Positions 47,625 through 56,988 of a DNA stretch of 64,000 nt are shown piece after piece. Origin of the DNA: Xenorhabdus doucetiae. GTDB lineage: Bacteria > Pseudomonadota > Gammaproteobacteria > Enterobacterales > Enterobacteriaceae. Location of the stretch: the NCBI RefSeq assembly GCF_000968195.1, contig NZ_FO704550.1, positions 2,480,001 to 2,544,000 of the forward strand, given 5' to 3'. The notes beneath the pieces are model-generated. The model worked only from the letters and a program-made list of their open reading frames with translations, did no database searches and was not told the origin of the DNA. Both the position numbers and the translations under genes were made by a program. The first letter of the stretch is position 1, and the number at the start of each line of letters is the position of its first letter.

Positions 47625-48045
47625 ACCTTCTGGAGTATGAAGAACACCGAACCCGCTGAATGCAAAGGCTATAATGCCGGGGAAAAGATATCAGGAATCA
47701 AACGTCAGCTTGTTGTCGATAATCATACTCAGTTGGAACGCGGGTAAAATGCTTATGGCCGATAGTGGGTATACTGGAGAGGCGTTTGCCCTGTCGGTAA
47801 AATTGCTGTGTGGTGCTACCGTAACAATTGCCAAACGTTCTGAATTGCATATGTTCGTGGTGATCCCCAACCATTGGATGGTTGAGCGTTCATTGGGCTG
47901 GTTAGAAAAATACGGGCAGAAACATTTCTATTCAAATAATATTATCGGTTGTAGAAATAACGTTATCCGCGATAATCGGGGTACTATTCAACCCCGATCA
48001 AAATTTACTATTGGTTGTAGAGGAAAATACCAACATTTCTGTTAG
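47625..48045 (+). pseudogene. IS5-family transposase remnant
   Basis: A broken DDE transposase across two frames: SMKNTEPAECKGYNAGEKISGIKRQLVVD (47630-47720 region, resembling the SVKNTD..KGYDAGKKISGIKRH motif) and then LMADSGYTGEAFALSVKLL and VVIPNHWMVERSLGWLEKY (47674-48045). The part before the first motif is missing and the C-terminus is scrambled. Inactive remnant. Confidence 0.75.
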
Positions 48046-48260
48046 TCTTCATGACTGATTCCGTGTGTCAGGTACAAATTGTCAGTCTCAATATCCCTAT
48101 CAAATATGACATATCTGGGTAAAACTTCACCTTTAATCCACATTCTTACGCTGCAATTTGCTTGAGTCACTTCAACATCATAATGATCTATTTTATAACG
48201 TAAATTGGGATAATACTCATCAAGTGCCGCTAAAATTCGCTCTTCCAAGTCCATACTCAT
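48042..48260 (-). CDS. Small protein of unknown function
   Basis: 72 residues from 48260 (MSMDLEERILAALDEYYPN), behind GGGAGGT at seven bases. Acidic, with alternating beta-like segments (YKIDHYDVEVTQANCSVRMWIKG, RYVIFDRDIETDNLYL). No family recognised. Divergent from nqrE, with starts about 90 bases apart, and its 3' end touches the IS remnant. Confidence 0.6.
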   Translation of the reverse strand: MSMDLEERILAALDEYYPNLRYKIDHYDVEVTQANCSVRMWIKGEVLPRYVIFDRDIETDNLYLTHGISHED

Positions 48261-48350
48261 AAATCTACCTCCCAGTTTTTTAAAAGATAGCTTTAAGTAA
48301 TTCACTGTTTTATTTAGACTATAAACAGCTTATCATACATGGGAGGGATT

Positions 48351-48950
48351 ATGATTGAAAATCACTTAAACATACTCATTAAAGCAGCTTTTATTGAAAA
48401 TATGGCTCTAAGTTTCTTCCTTGGGATGTGTACTTTTTTAGCTGTTTCTAAAGAGGTTAAAACCGCATTTAAACTAGGGATAACTGTCACAGTATTACTT
48501 ACATTAGCCACACCAATCAATAACTTAATCTATAATTATATACTCAAAGAAGATAGCATCGTTGAAGGCATAGACTTGTCATTTCTTAATTTTATCACCT
48601 TTATCGGTGTCTTAGCCGCTCTTGTCCAAGTTTTAGAGATGTTTCTGGATAAATTCATTCCCTCCCTGTATCACTCGCTAGGAATTTTCCTACCTTTGCT
48701 CACTATCCACTGCGCGATTTTTGGTGCCACCATATTTATGGTTGAGCGGAACTATAATTTTGCTGAATCTATTACTTATGGCGCAGGTTGTGGCATTGGC
48801 TGGATGCTGGCGATTATCGCCTTAGCCGGATTACGAGAAAAAATGAAATATTCAAATATTCCCAAGGGACTAAAAGGGCTAGGTATTACCTTTATCACTG
48901 TCGGTCTTATGTCACTTGGATTTATGTCATTCTCTGGAATATCACTTTAA
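48351..48950 (+). CDS. nqrE: Orphan NqrE-like subunit of Na+-NADH:quinone reductase
   Basis: 199 residues from 48351 (MIENHLNILIKAAFIEN), behind GGGAGGGATT. Clear NqrE family membrane protein with six helices: ENMALSFFLGMCTFLAVSKEVKTAFKLGI, DLSFLNFITFIGVLAALVQVLEM, HCAIFGATIFM, and GCGIGWMLAIIALAGLREKMKYS, including the two Cys (in MGMC- and HCAIFG-type segments) that hold the intramembrane iron centre. NqrA-D and F are not in the window. RnfA is a relative but NqrE fits better at the C-terminus. Confidence 0.88.
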   Translation: MIENHLNILIKAAFIENMALSFFLGMCTFLAVSKEVKTAFKLGITVTVLLTLATPINNLIYNYILKEDSIVEGIDLSFLNFITFIGVLAALVQVLEMFLDKFIPSLYHSLGIFLPLLTIHCAIFGATIFMVERNYNFAESITYGAGCGIGWMLAIIALAGLREKMKYSNIPKGLKGLGITFITVGLMSLGFMSFSGISL

Positions 48951-49265
48951 TAAACGAAGGTGAGCCATACACATCATCGAATATAATGATAATTAGACAA
49001 TAAATTAATTATATTTTCCAAGTTATATAAATTTTTATACAACTTAAATCGCGCTAAGAAACTTTTGCCAAGCCAACTGAACGGAAAGAACCATAAGACC
49101 GTTTGTCATCGGCAGAAAGTAAGGGGGTTATTCTCTGACGCTTACTCTATTTATATTCATGATTAAATCCTTATCTGTTATGGGATAACAGTCGGATTTT
49201 CCCATGTGCAGCATTATTGGCAGAGTCAATTTGTTACTGGCCGCCTTCACAAGGGTGGTATTTAG
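48951..49265. other. Intergenic region between nqrE and guaA
   Basis: About 315 bases; no nqrF or other gene. No element recognised apart from the guaBA terminator just beyond. Confidence 0.6.
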
Positions 49266-49276
49266 TCAAGAATAAA

Positions 49277-49298
49277 AAGACCCTAAAATCAGGGTCTT
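49277..49298 (-). terminator. Terminator of guaBA
   Basis: AAGACCCT/AGGGTCTT stem with six-base loop followed on the minus strand by TTTTTATTC, 47 bases past the guaA stop. Confidence 0.85.
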
Positions 49299-49344
49299 AA
49301 TTAGAAAATCATGATGATTTGGTGAGGTTTGGGAGGGCTTTATA

Positions 49345-50922
49345 TCATTCCCACTCAATGGTTGCGGGTGGTTTACCGCTGATGTCATAGACGACCCGCG
49401 AAATACCATCAACTTCATTGATGATTCTGTTCGATACACGACCCAAGAAATCATAGGGCAGATGCGCCCAATGAGCGGTCATAAAGTCGATAGTTTCTAC
49501 CGCACGCAGGGACACAACCCAGTCGTATTTACGGCCATCACCCATCACACCCACAGAACGGACAGGCAGGAATACGGTAAATGCCTGACTGACTTTATGG
49601 TACAGATCCGCTTTGTGCAGTTCTTCAATGAAGATAGCATCAGCGCGACGCAGTAAATCACAATACTCTTTCTTCACTTCACCCAATACGCGAACACCAA
49701 GACCTGGGCCTGGGAATGGATGACGATAGAGCATTTCATATGGCAGCCCCAGCTCCAGGCCGATACGGCGTACTTCGTCTTTGAACAGTTCTTTCAGCGG
49801 TTCAACCAGACCCAGTTTCATATCGTCCGGCAGGCCACCCACATTGTGGTGAGATTTAATCACGTGGGCATTGCCCGTTGCAGAGGCCGCTGACTCGATA
49901 ACGTCTGGATAAATGGTACCCTGTGCCAGCCACTTAACCTGAGTTTGTTTCGATGCTTCTTCATCAAACACATCAATAAAGACGTGGCCGATGGCTTTAC
50001 GTTTAGCTTCTGGCTCATCAATGCCCGCCAATGCAGACAGGAAGCGCTCTTCCGCTTTAACATGAACAATGTTCAGGTCAAATTTACCTGCAAACATCTC
50101 CATGACCTGATCCGCTTCGTTCAGGCGCAATAAGCCGTTGTCAACGAAGACGCAGGTCAAACGCTTACCAATCGCGCGGTTCAGCAGCAATGCCGTAACA
50201 GAGGAATCCACACCGCCAGACAGCGCCAGAATAACGTGATCATCACCAATCTGCGCACGCAGACGTTCTACAATATCGTCGATGATAGAAGCCGGCGTCC
50301 ACAGTGCTTCACATTGACAGATATCCAACACAAAGCGTTGCAGGATATTCAGGCCTTGATGGGTGTGAGTCACTTCTGGATGGAACTGCACGCCATAAAA
50401 ACGTTTTTCATCATTAGCCATGATGGCAAACGGGCAGGTATCCGTACTGGCAACCGTGGTAAAACCAACCGGAATGGCGGTCACTTTATCACCATGACTC
50501 ATCCATACATCCAGCAAAGGTTTGCCATCTTCGCTCAGGGCATCCTGAATCTCACGGAACAATTCACAGTTATTTTTGATCTCAACCTGTGCATAGCCAA
50601 ATTCACGCTCATCAGAATTGGAAACTTGGCCACCTAATTGCGTGGACATGGTTTGCATGCCATAGCAGATACCCAGCACAGGCACACCCGCATTGAATAC
50701 ATATTCCGGTGCACGTGGGCTATCGTGCTCAGTTGTGCTTTCTGGTCCGCCAGAAAGGATAATACCGTTCGGGTTAAATTCGCGGATTTGCTCTTCAGTG
50801 ACATTCCATGTCCAAAGTTCACAATAAACACCAATTTCACGGATGCGGCGAGCAATAAGCTGAGTATATTGCGAACCAAAATCAAGGATCAGAATGCGAT
50901 GCTGATGGATATTCGTTGTCAT
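49345..50922 (-). CDS. guaA: GMP synthase (glutamine-hydrolysing) GuaA
   Basis: 525 residues from 50922 (MTTNIHQHRILILDFGSQ), same length as E. coli. Class I glutamine amidotransferase domain (catalytic Cys in GICYGMQ; His and Glu in GVQFHPEVTH), ATP-pyrophosphatase domain (ALSGGVDSSVTALLL), and dimerisation domain (GKPPATIEWE at the end). Converts XMP to GMP. Downstream gene of guaBA, about 80 bases after guaB. Confidence 0.97.
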   Translation of the reverse strand: MTTNIHQHRILILDFGSQYTQLIARRIREIGVYCELWTWNVTEEQIREFNPNGIILSGGPESTTEHDSPRAPEYVFNAGVPVLGICYGMQTMSTQLGGQVSNSDEREFGYAQVEIKNNCELFREIQDALSEDGKPLLDVWMSHGDKVTAIPVGFTTVASTDTCPFAIMANDEKRFYGVQFHPEVTHTHQGLNILQRFVLDICQCEALWTPASIIDDIVERLRAQIGDDHVILALSGGVDSSVTALLLNRAIGKRLTCVFVDNGLLRLNEADQVMEMFAGKFDLNIVHVKAEERFLSALAGIDEPEAKRKAIGHVFIDVFDEEASKQTQVKWLAQGTIYPDVIESAASATGNAHVIKSHHNVGGLPDDMKLGLVEPLKELFKDEVRRIGLELGLPYEMLYRHPFPGPGLGVRVLGEVKKEYCDLLRRADAIFIEELHKADLYHKVSQAFTVFLPVRSVGVMGDGRKYDWVVSLRAVETIDFMTAHWAHLPYDFLGRVSNRIINEVDGISRVVYDISGKPPATIEWE

Positions 50923-51002
50923 TTGAGGTGAGTTCCAAAAAAACAAGTAGCAATTAAAAAAATAAAAAATCAGTGGCCCAATGATGGGCCACGTTAAATA
51001 GA

Positions 51003-52469
51003 TTACAGACCTAAACGGTAGTTTGGTGATTCTTTGGTGATCGTCACGTCATGAACGTGGCTTTCCTGAATACCGGCACCACTGATACGCACAAATTCTG
51101 CTTTTGTTCTCAGTTCATCAATGGTTGCACAACCGGTCAGCCCCATACAGGAACGCAGGCCGCCCATCTGTTGGTGAACGATGTTTTTCAACAGGCCTTT
51201 GTAAGCCACACGACCTTCGATACCTTCCGGCACTAGTTTGTCAGCCGCATTATCAGTCTGGAAATAACGGTCAGAAGAGCCTTTGGACATCGCGCCCAGA
51301 GAACCCATGCCGCGGTAAGATTTGAACGAACGGCCTTGGTAGAGTTCAATTTCACCCGGAGATTCTTCTGTCCCTGCCAACATAGAACCCACCATCACAC
51401 AGGCTGCACCTGCTGCAATCGCTTTAGCGATATCACCAGAGAAGCGAATACCACCGTCTGCAATAACCGGAATGCCAGTCCCTTCCAGCGCTTCAACTGC
51501 GTCTGCAATGGCGGTGATTTGAGGAACACCCACACCGGTAACAATACGGGTTGTACAAATAGAACCTGGGCCGATACCCACTTTCACTGCGTTTACACCC
51601 GCTTCCACCAGCGCTTTGGCACCTTCACCCGTCGCGACGTTACCGCCGATGATTTGCAAATCCGGATATTTAATGCGAGTTTCACGAATACGCTGCAACA
51701 CCCCTTCAGAATGACCGTGGGAAGAGTCAATCAGCAGTACGTCTACACCCGCAGCCACCAAGGCATCAATGCGTTCTTCGTTGCCAGCACCGGCACCCAC
51801 CGCCGCACCAACACGCAGGCGGCCTTGTTCGTCTTTACATGCATTCGGCTTACGTTCCGCTTTCTGGAAATCTTTCACCGTAATCATGCCAAGCAGGTGG
51901 AATTCATCATCAACAACCAGCGCTTTTTCAACACGTTGCTCGTGCATCTTCTGCAAAACCACTTCACGGGCTTCGCCTTCTTTGACTGTCACCAAACGTG
52001 CTTTCGGCGTCATCACCGCGGTTACGGGCTGATCCAGATCAGTCACAAAACGGACATCACGGCCGGTAATGATCCCCACCAACTCGTTCGCTCCGGTTAC
52101 CACCGGATAACCCGCAAAGCCATTACGTTCAGCCAGTTCCTGGACTTCACGCAGCGTCGTTTGTGGCGTGACAGTAACGGGATCGGTCACCACGCCGCTT
52201 TCATGTTTCTTCACACGACTGACTTCTTCCGCCTGACGCTCAATGGACATATTTTTGTGAATGAAGCCAATGCCCCCTTCCTGTGCCAGTGCGATTGCCA
52301 ATGAAGATTCCGTCACGGTATCCATGGCCGCAGACAGCATGGGCACGTTCAGGCGAATGGTGGAAGTTAATTGGGTGGACAAATCTGCTGTGTTAGGCAA
52401 GACTGTGGAGTGGGCGGGAACCAACAATACATCGTCAAAAGTTAATGCTTCTTTTCTAATTCGTAACAT
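51003..52469 (-). CDS. guaB: IMP dehydrogenase GuaB
   Basis: 488 residues from 52469 (MLRIRKEALTFDDVLLVPA). TIM-barrel with two CBS domains inserted (residues ~95-205). Catalytic Cys in VGIGPGSICTTRIVTGVG, flap with the KGSSDRYFQ and RGMGSLGAM segments. First step of GMP synthesis from IMP. Promoter with a PurR-like site upstream. Confidence 0.97.
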   Translation of the reverse strand: MLRIRKEALTFDDVLLVPAHSTVLPNTADLSTQLTSTIRLNVPMLSAAMDTVTESSLAIALAQEGGIGFIHKNMSIERQAEEVSRVKKHESGVVTDPVTVTPQTTLREVQELAERNGFAGYPVVTGANELVGIITGRDVRFVTDLDQPVTAVMTPKARLVTVKEGEAREVVLQKMHEQRVEKALVVDDEFHLLGMITVKDFQKAERKPNACKDEQGRLRVGAAVGAGAGNEERIDALVAAGVDVLLIDSSHGHSEGVLQRIRETRIKYPDLQIIGGNVATGEGAKALVEAGVNAVKVGIGPGSICTTRIVTGVGVPQITAIADAVEALEGTGIPVIADGGIRFSGDIAKAIAAGAACVMVGSMLAGTEESPGEIELYQGRSFKSYRGMGSLGAMSKGSSDRYFQTDNAADKLVPEGIEGRVAYKGLLKNIVHQQMGGLRSCMGLTGCATIDELRTKAEFVRISGAGIQESHVHDVTITKESPNYRLGL

Positions 52470-52524
52470 GGGCAATATCTCACCAGGCTATGGAGCAATA
52501 AGAGGGATAAAATATTGCCGCGGC

Positions 52525-52550
52525 ATTATACAGGCCGAAACCGGTTGCCT
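52525..52550 (-). promoter_or_regulatory. guaB promoter with PurR-like operator
   Basis: On the minus strand AGGCAACCGGTTTCGG (52535-52550) matches the PurR consensus ACGCAAACGTTTTCGT at 12 of 16 positions and is followed by TATAAT (52525-52530) and a GC-rich discriminator GCCGCGG. This is the guaBA layout of E. coli. The -35 is poor. Confidence 0.65.
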
Positions 52551-52642
52551 CCAGCATTTTTTGAAAAAAATTCTTGCTTAGTCAGCCGATGAGACTAATA
52601 TCGGTTAATTAAGTCCTTGTTTTAAAATTTGATCTAGCTCAC

Positions 52643-54010
52643 ATGTCACGACCAACTCATAGCGGAATTTTTTCTGTTAGCCGTTTAAATCAAACTGTTC
52701 GCCAGTTATTAGAGCTGGAAATGGGCAGAATTTGGTTATCCGCCGAAATGTCCAATTTTTCTCAGCCATCATCAGGGCATTGGTACTTCACCTTAAAAGA
52801 TGAACGAGCACAAATTCGTGCCGCCATGTTTCGAAGTCACAACCTGAGAGCCACGTTTCGCCCGCAAAACGGGCAGCAGGTCTTGGTTCGGGCACAAATT
52901 ACCCTGTATGAGCCTAGGGGTGATTATCAACTGATTGTGGAAAGTATCCAGCCTGCCGGAGAGGGTTTGTTACAACAGCAGTTTGAAATGTTGAAGCAAA
53001 AACTCTCCACGGAAGGTTTATTTGATCAAATTCACAAAAAAACCCTGCCCTCGCCGGCAAAACGGCTCGGTGTTATTACTTCCGCCAGTGGCGCAGCACT
53101 GCACGATATTCTGAACATCTTGCAACGCCGTGATCCTTCCTTACCTATTGTCATTTATCCTACTGCGGTTCAGGGTGATGAAGCCCCATTACAAATTATC
53201 CGGGCGATTGAACTGGCAAATGCGCGACAAGAGTGTGATGTCCTGATTGTCGGGCGTGGTGGCGGTTCACTGGAGGATTTGTGGTGTTTCAATGACGAAC
53301 GCGTTGCACGAGCCATATTCCAAAGCCGTATTCCAATTATTAGCGCTGTCGGGCATGAAACCGATATTACCATTGCAGATTTTGTCGCTGATTTACGGGC
53401 ACCAACGCCTTCTGCGGCAGCAGAATTGGTCAGCCGCAACCAAATAGAGTTATTACGGCAAATACAATCCCTGCAACAACGCCTTGAAATGGCGATGGAT
53501 TATTTCTTTGCCCAGAAACAACGGGTATTTAATCTATTGCAACACCGTCTCCAGCAGCAACGCCCTGATTTGCGATTAGCGCGTCAGCAGAATTATTTGG
53601 CGGAGTTACGCCAAAAATTAGTTGATAGCTTATTACGTTGTTTAAAACAGCAGTCAATTTCCTATGAGAAGCTGAATCAGCGGTTGTTGCAAATCCGCCC
53701 TGAACGGGAAATTCAGCATTACAGTCAATCTATTCAGCAGCTTGATTTTCGCTTAAAACAGGCCATTGAACGACAATTAGGGCGTTATCGGCAAAAATTT
53801 GCCGTTTCCTGTTCGCGCATGGAGGCGGTTAGCCCGCTGGCAACATTAAGTCGCGGTTACAGTATCAGCGAGCTATCTGACGGGAATTTGTTGAAACAGG
53901 TTAAGCAGGTAAAAACAGGGGACAAGGTGAAAACACACTTGCAGGATGGGTGGATTGAGAGTCAGGTAACACAGGTGAAAAAAGTCAGCAAGAGAAAGAA
54001 ATTAAATTAG
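52643..54010 (+). CDS. xseA: Exonuclease VII large subunit XseA
   Basis: 455 residues: N-terminal OB fold (FSQPSSGHWYFTLKDERAQIRAAMFR), catalytic domain (RLGVITSASGAALHDIL, VGRGGGSLEDLW, SAVGHETDITIADFVADLRAPTPSAAAEL) and a long coiled-coil to about residue 370, then a C-terminal segment with LATLSRGYSI. Degrades single-stranded DNA. Divergent from guaB as in E. coli. The small subunit xseB is elsewhere. Confidence 0.97.
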   Translation: MSRPTHSGIFSVSRLNQTVRQLLELEMGRIWLSAEMSNFSQPSSGHWYFTLKDERAQIRAAMFRSHNLRATFRPQNGQQVLVRAQITLYEPRGDYQLIVESIQPAGEGLLQQQFEMLKQKLSTEGLFDQIHKKTLPSPAKRLGVITSASGAALHDILNILQRRDPSLPIVIYPTAVQGDEAPLQIIRAIELANARQECDVLIVGRGGGSLEDLWCFNDERVARAIFQSRIPIISAVGHETDITIADFVADLRAPTPSAAAELVSRNQIELLRQIQSLQQRLEMAMDYFFAQKQRVFNLLQHRLQQQRPDLRLARQQNYLAELRQKLVDSLLRCLKQQSISYEKLNQRLLQIRPEREIQHYSQSIQQLDFRLKQAIERQLGRYRQKFAVSCSRMEAVSPLATLSRGYSISELSDGNLLKQVKQVKTGDKVKTHLQDGWIESQVTQVKKVSKRKKLN

Positions 54011-54372
54011 TCTGGATATGCGAAGTTAATTAGGGGTTTATGCTAAAAATAGCCCCCTATCCATCTTTTTTTCTATTTTTCTGGTTGATGAATGATATCT
54101 TTATTCTATACTTAGTTTATCGATGAAATTATTTTTTAGTTACTATCCAAAATGGAGATTTTGGATATATAAAATAACAAAATAGATCAATCAGGAGGTT
54201 GTATTTTAAGAATGTTAGTATTTACAGATCATTAAAATAATTCTTATGATTATTTTTCTTATTATTCAATTATTAATATAGATTCCTAAAGGAGTAGACA
54301 GCTTTCCCAATATATGGAAATGGATTAGTATATTAAATTTTATTACACACAACATTAAGTAGTGAGGAAATT
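54011..54372. other. AT-rich gap before the small-gene trio
   Basis: No gene. Contains the hairpin at 54145-54166 and presumably the promoter of the trio; an AGGAGG at 54191 lies too far from the next ATG to mark a real start. Confidence 0.5.
54145..54166 (+). terminator. Hairpin downstream of xseA
   Basis: ATCCAAAAT/ATTTTGGAT, nine-base perfect stem with a four-base loop. Possible xseA terminator. Confidence 0.45.
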
Positions 54373-54606
54373 ATGACAAACTCAACCCCCATAGAACCAA
54401 ATAAAACTCTTGATAAAAAAATATGGACTGATATCGAAAGTCTTGTTGGCGATATAGCAACAACAATCGATGATTTATTAAATACATTGAGAGATGCTGA
54501 TGTTATTTCTGCTGACATAGTGAAGATTATAACTACTGTCATAAACAGATTGGCCGAGGCTATTGAAAAGATTATTGAAGATCTATTTATTAAGGATAAA
54601 AAATGA
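54373..54606 (+). CDS. Small helical protein of unknown function (trio gene 1)
   Basis: 77 residues behind GAGGAAATT. Predicted almost all helix, with heptad-like Ile/Leu/Val spacing (VGDIATTIDDLLNTLRDADV, then IVKIITTVINRLAEAIEKII) and a basic end (KDKK). No signal peptide. A break at DADVISAD separates two helices, the same plan as the 79-residue protein at 54787, so the two look like paralogues. The stop overlaps the start of gene 2 (ATGA). No family recognised. Confidence 0.7.
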   Translation: MTNSTPIEPNKTLDKKIWTDIESLVGDIATTIDDLLNTLRDADVISADIVKIITTVINRLAEAIEKIIEDLFIKDKK

Positions 54607-54683
54607 ACACCACCCTGGTAAAATTTCTGGAGTGGCTATTTACTTGGATAGCTATTATCATTTTCAGTCAACAGTTAAGTTAA
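54603..54683 (+). CDS. 26-residue hydrophobic peptide (trio gene 2)
   Basis: ATG 54603 overlaps the preceding stop by four bases, a coupled arrangement. The peptide has a single membrane-like stretch (LEWLFTWIAIIIF) with Lys and Glu before it and a polar end (SQQLS). Too short for family assignment. Its coupling to gene 1 argues that it is translated. Confidence 0.5.
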   Translation: MNTTLVKFLEWLFTWIAIIIFSQQLS

Positions 54684-54786
54684 ATTTTCTCAATTATTTT
54701 TTTAATTCCTCTGTCCGACTAGTGATATTTTTATTTCACCCTTAGCAGTAAAATAACACACATAATAATTACATAGCGAGGTAACC

Positions 54787-55026
54787 ATGAAAGAGTTAAC
54801 AGATGTAAAAACAAACTTAGCCCTCAGTGAAAAATCATTCTTGGATCTCTTACAAGGGATTGATAATATAGGAAAATTACTTAAAGATATATTTCAGTTA
54901 TTAATGGACAGTGGAATTATCCCTGATGATACATTAATTAAAATAGAAATAAAAAATATCATAGATATAGCAATTTCAGGTTTTAAAGAAATATTAACTA
55001 TTATTCAGCAAAGAAATATAGAATAA
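54787..55026 (+). CDS. Small helical protein of unknown function (trio gene 3)
   Basis: 79 residues behind GCGAGGTAACC. Two amphipathic helices around a turn SGIIPDD: FLDLLQGIDNIGKLLKDIFQ and IKNIIDIAISGFKEILTIIQ. The layout and the D-x-I-I-x-x-D turn match gene 1. No signal peptide. Followed by a bidirectional terminator. Not recognised. Confidence 0.7.
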   Translation: MKELTDVKTNLALSEKSFLDLLQGIDNIGKLLKDIFQLLMDSGIIPDDTLIKIEIKNIIDIAISGFKEILTIIQQRNIE

Positions 55027-55170
55027 AAAAATATAAATAACCCAACATATCTATTTTATATAATCTATTATAAATAAAGTTTATATTATACTAAAAACCA
55101 GATTGCAGAGTATCTAAGTTACCAAATAAAAATCCAAAATATCAAGATAAAAATAAAATAGATTTAGCAA

Positions 55171-55196
55171 AATAGCGGTGAAACTTCACCGCTATT
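55171..55196. terminator. Bidirectional terminator
   Basis: AATAGCGGTGAA/TTCACCGCTATT, nearly loop-less 12-base stem, flanked by A-rich and T-rich runs. Serves the trio on the plus strand and the receptor operon on the minus strand. Confidence 0.85.
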
Positions 55197-55834
55197 TTTA
55201 TGTACTCATTTAAACTTTAAGAAAATATTAGAAACGAATTTCTGCTCCCATCACGTAGGTTCGGCCACGAGCGGTTTGCGTTTTAGAATCCTGTTGAGCC
55301 ATGATTGGCGATGAATTCATACGGTTCAGTGCATCAGCATAGCTTCTATTGGTTAAATTTTGAATTGAAAATTTAACCAAAATATTTTTATTGATTTGAT
55401 AATCTGTATACAAATCAATAATTGTCGGAATTTTGTCTGATTTTTGCATTACGATTTTATTATCTTCATCCCGCTCATCTTCAGGACTTTGATGATAAGA
55501 TTGCCCTGTATATTTTATAATGGTTCCTATCCGAAGTTTTTCATCCAAAAAACGAACTCCTGTATCTAATGTCAGATAACGTTCTGGTAATTGAGATTCC
55601 GGACTTCCTCCAAAATAATATGTTGCTATTGATGTCGGTTGCTGTGTTTTTTGCTGGCTATATGCCAATGTACTATAGAACACGCCTGCATCATAATTAG
55701 CAGAAATTTCATAACCTTTCATAATTACTGGTTTCAGGCTATTGGTATAGATATAAGCAGAAACATTTGGATTAAGTGAATTCTCTTCCTCAGCCGTCAA
55801 TTTTCCATCAAGTTTACACATTTTCTTTTCAGTA

Positions 55835-56988
55835 AATAGGTTTTCATAATTGTGATACACCCATTTTTCTCATCCCCGGTTTCTGCTGTTGTAAGGAAGC
55901 GGTTTCCATGAAGATTTTGACATGGTGAAGCAACTGCCACATAAATTGGCAGCAGTGGTTTCGTGTCACGGTTTCATGCAAGGATTGCCATAGACGTTCA
56001 ATTTTATTCAACCACGGGGAATAGGACTGTAAAAAGAGAAGGTTAAATTGGGGATTTTTTGCCAGCCAAACCCTGACCTTCCGGCTCTTATGAATGCAAT
56101 AGTTATCTAAAATTAACGTGATTGTCTTGGCACTGGTATATTGATGATTAATTTCATCTAACAATTTGATAAATAAATCTGAGTTCTTTCTCAAGCCACC
56201 GACATACGTGATTTCTTTCGTTTTCGCATTGAGGCAACCCGCAAGGTAGTGTTTTTGGTTCTTTCCGGGGGTAACAACACGCTTTTGCTGTCCTTTGAAG
56301 CACCAGTCTGCACCGATTTTCGGGTTAAGGTTGATGTCCACTTCATCCTCATATAAGACAGGATGTTTCCCTGAGGCATTGGATAACGCCTCGCTGATTT
56401 TGGCCATTTTTTCATCATACTCAGGGTCAGGTAATTTTAAGGTTGGCGCCGCCCTTCGCCAAACGATGCCCGCCCGACAAAAGTAGCGATAGAGTGTACT
56501 TTGAGAGAGCGATATATTCAGTATCTCATTGATTTTAAGTGTAATCAGTTCAAGGCTCCATCGTGAACGGAGATAGCCAAGATGTTGTGGAGAGTGCTGT
56601 AATAAGAAAGAAATGACGGAGAGAAGCGGGGCTAAATTCCAGATGGCAGGCCTTCCCGCAGGGAGGCTTTTAAGCCCTTCCAACCCGTATAATGTTAACC
56701 AATTTACCCAACGATTAACTGAAGAACGTGAACAGTGAAGCGTTCTGGAAACGTGAGAAACCGTACTCCCTTCATGCAACATCAAGAGCGCGGTGAGGCG
56801 ACGTGCATAGTTCTTATCCCGGGTTTTCTGGATAGCTTTTTTCATTTGACGTCGTTCATTTCGGGGTATTGATGTTATGATTGGCATGACTCAGTCCATT
56901 TTGGGATTTGTTTTGATTTGGCGATTAATCAGATCGCGAAAATCGGACTGAGTTCCCTTCAAGTGATCTACTATTTTGAAAACCTATT
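55835..56988 (-). mobile_element. IS630-family element, copy 2 (1154 bp), inside the receptor gene
   Basis: Same length, ends and inverted repeats as 3241-4394, opposite orientation. Flanked by TA at 55833-55834 and 56989-56990. Confidence 0.95.
55844..56887 (-). CDS. IS630-family transposase (copy 2)
   Basis: 347 residues, same as the copy at 3342 except FLQSYSPW for FLPSYSPW. The Pro-to-Gln change sits near the last acidic catalytic residue (NKIERLW), where Pro is common in IS630 proteins, so activity may be affected. Catalytic residues themselves are intact. Confidence 0.94.
   Translation of the reverse strand: MPIITSIPRNERRQMKKAIQKTRDKNYARRLTALLMLHEGSTVSHVSRTLHCSRSSVNRWVNWLTLYGLEGLKSLPAGRPAIWNLAPLLSVISFLLQHSPQHLGYLRSRWSLELITLKINEILNISLSQSTLYRYFCRAGIVWRRAAPTLKLPDPEYDEKMAKISEALSNASGKHPVLYEDEVDINLNPKIGADWCFKGQQKRVVTPGKNQKHYLAGCLNAKTKEITYVGGLRKNSDLFIKLLDEINHQYTSAKTITLILDNYCIHKSRKVRVWLAKNPQFNLLFLQSYSPWLNKIERLWQSLHETVTRNHCCQFMWQLLHHVKIFMETASLQQQKPGMRKMGVSQL

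Noticed and set aside
51336..52304. 322-codon plus-strand frame
   Set aside because: Complement of guaB; no start signal and odd composition (rich in His, Thr, Phe).
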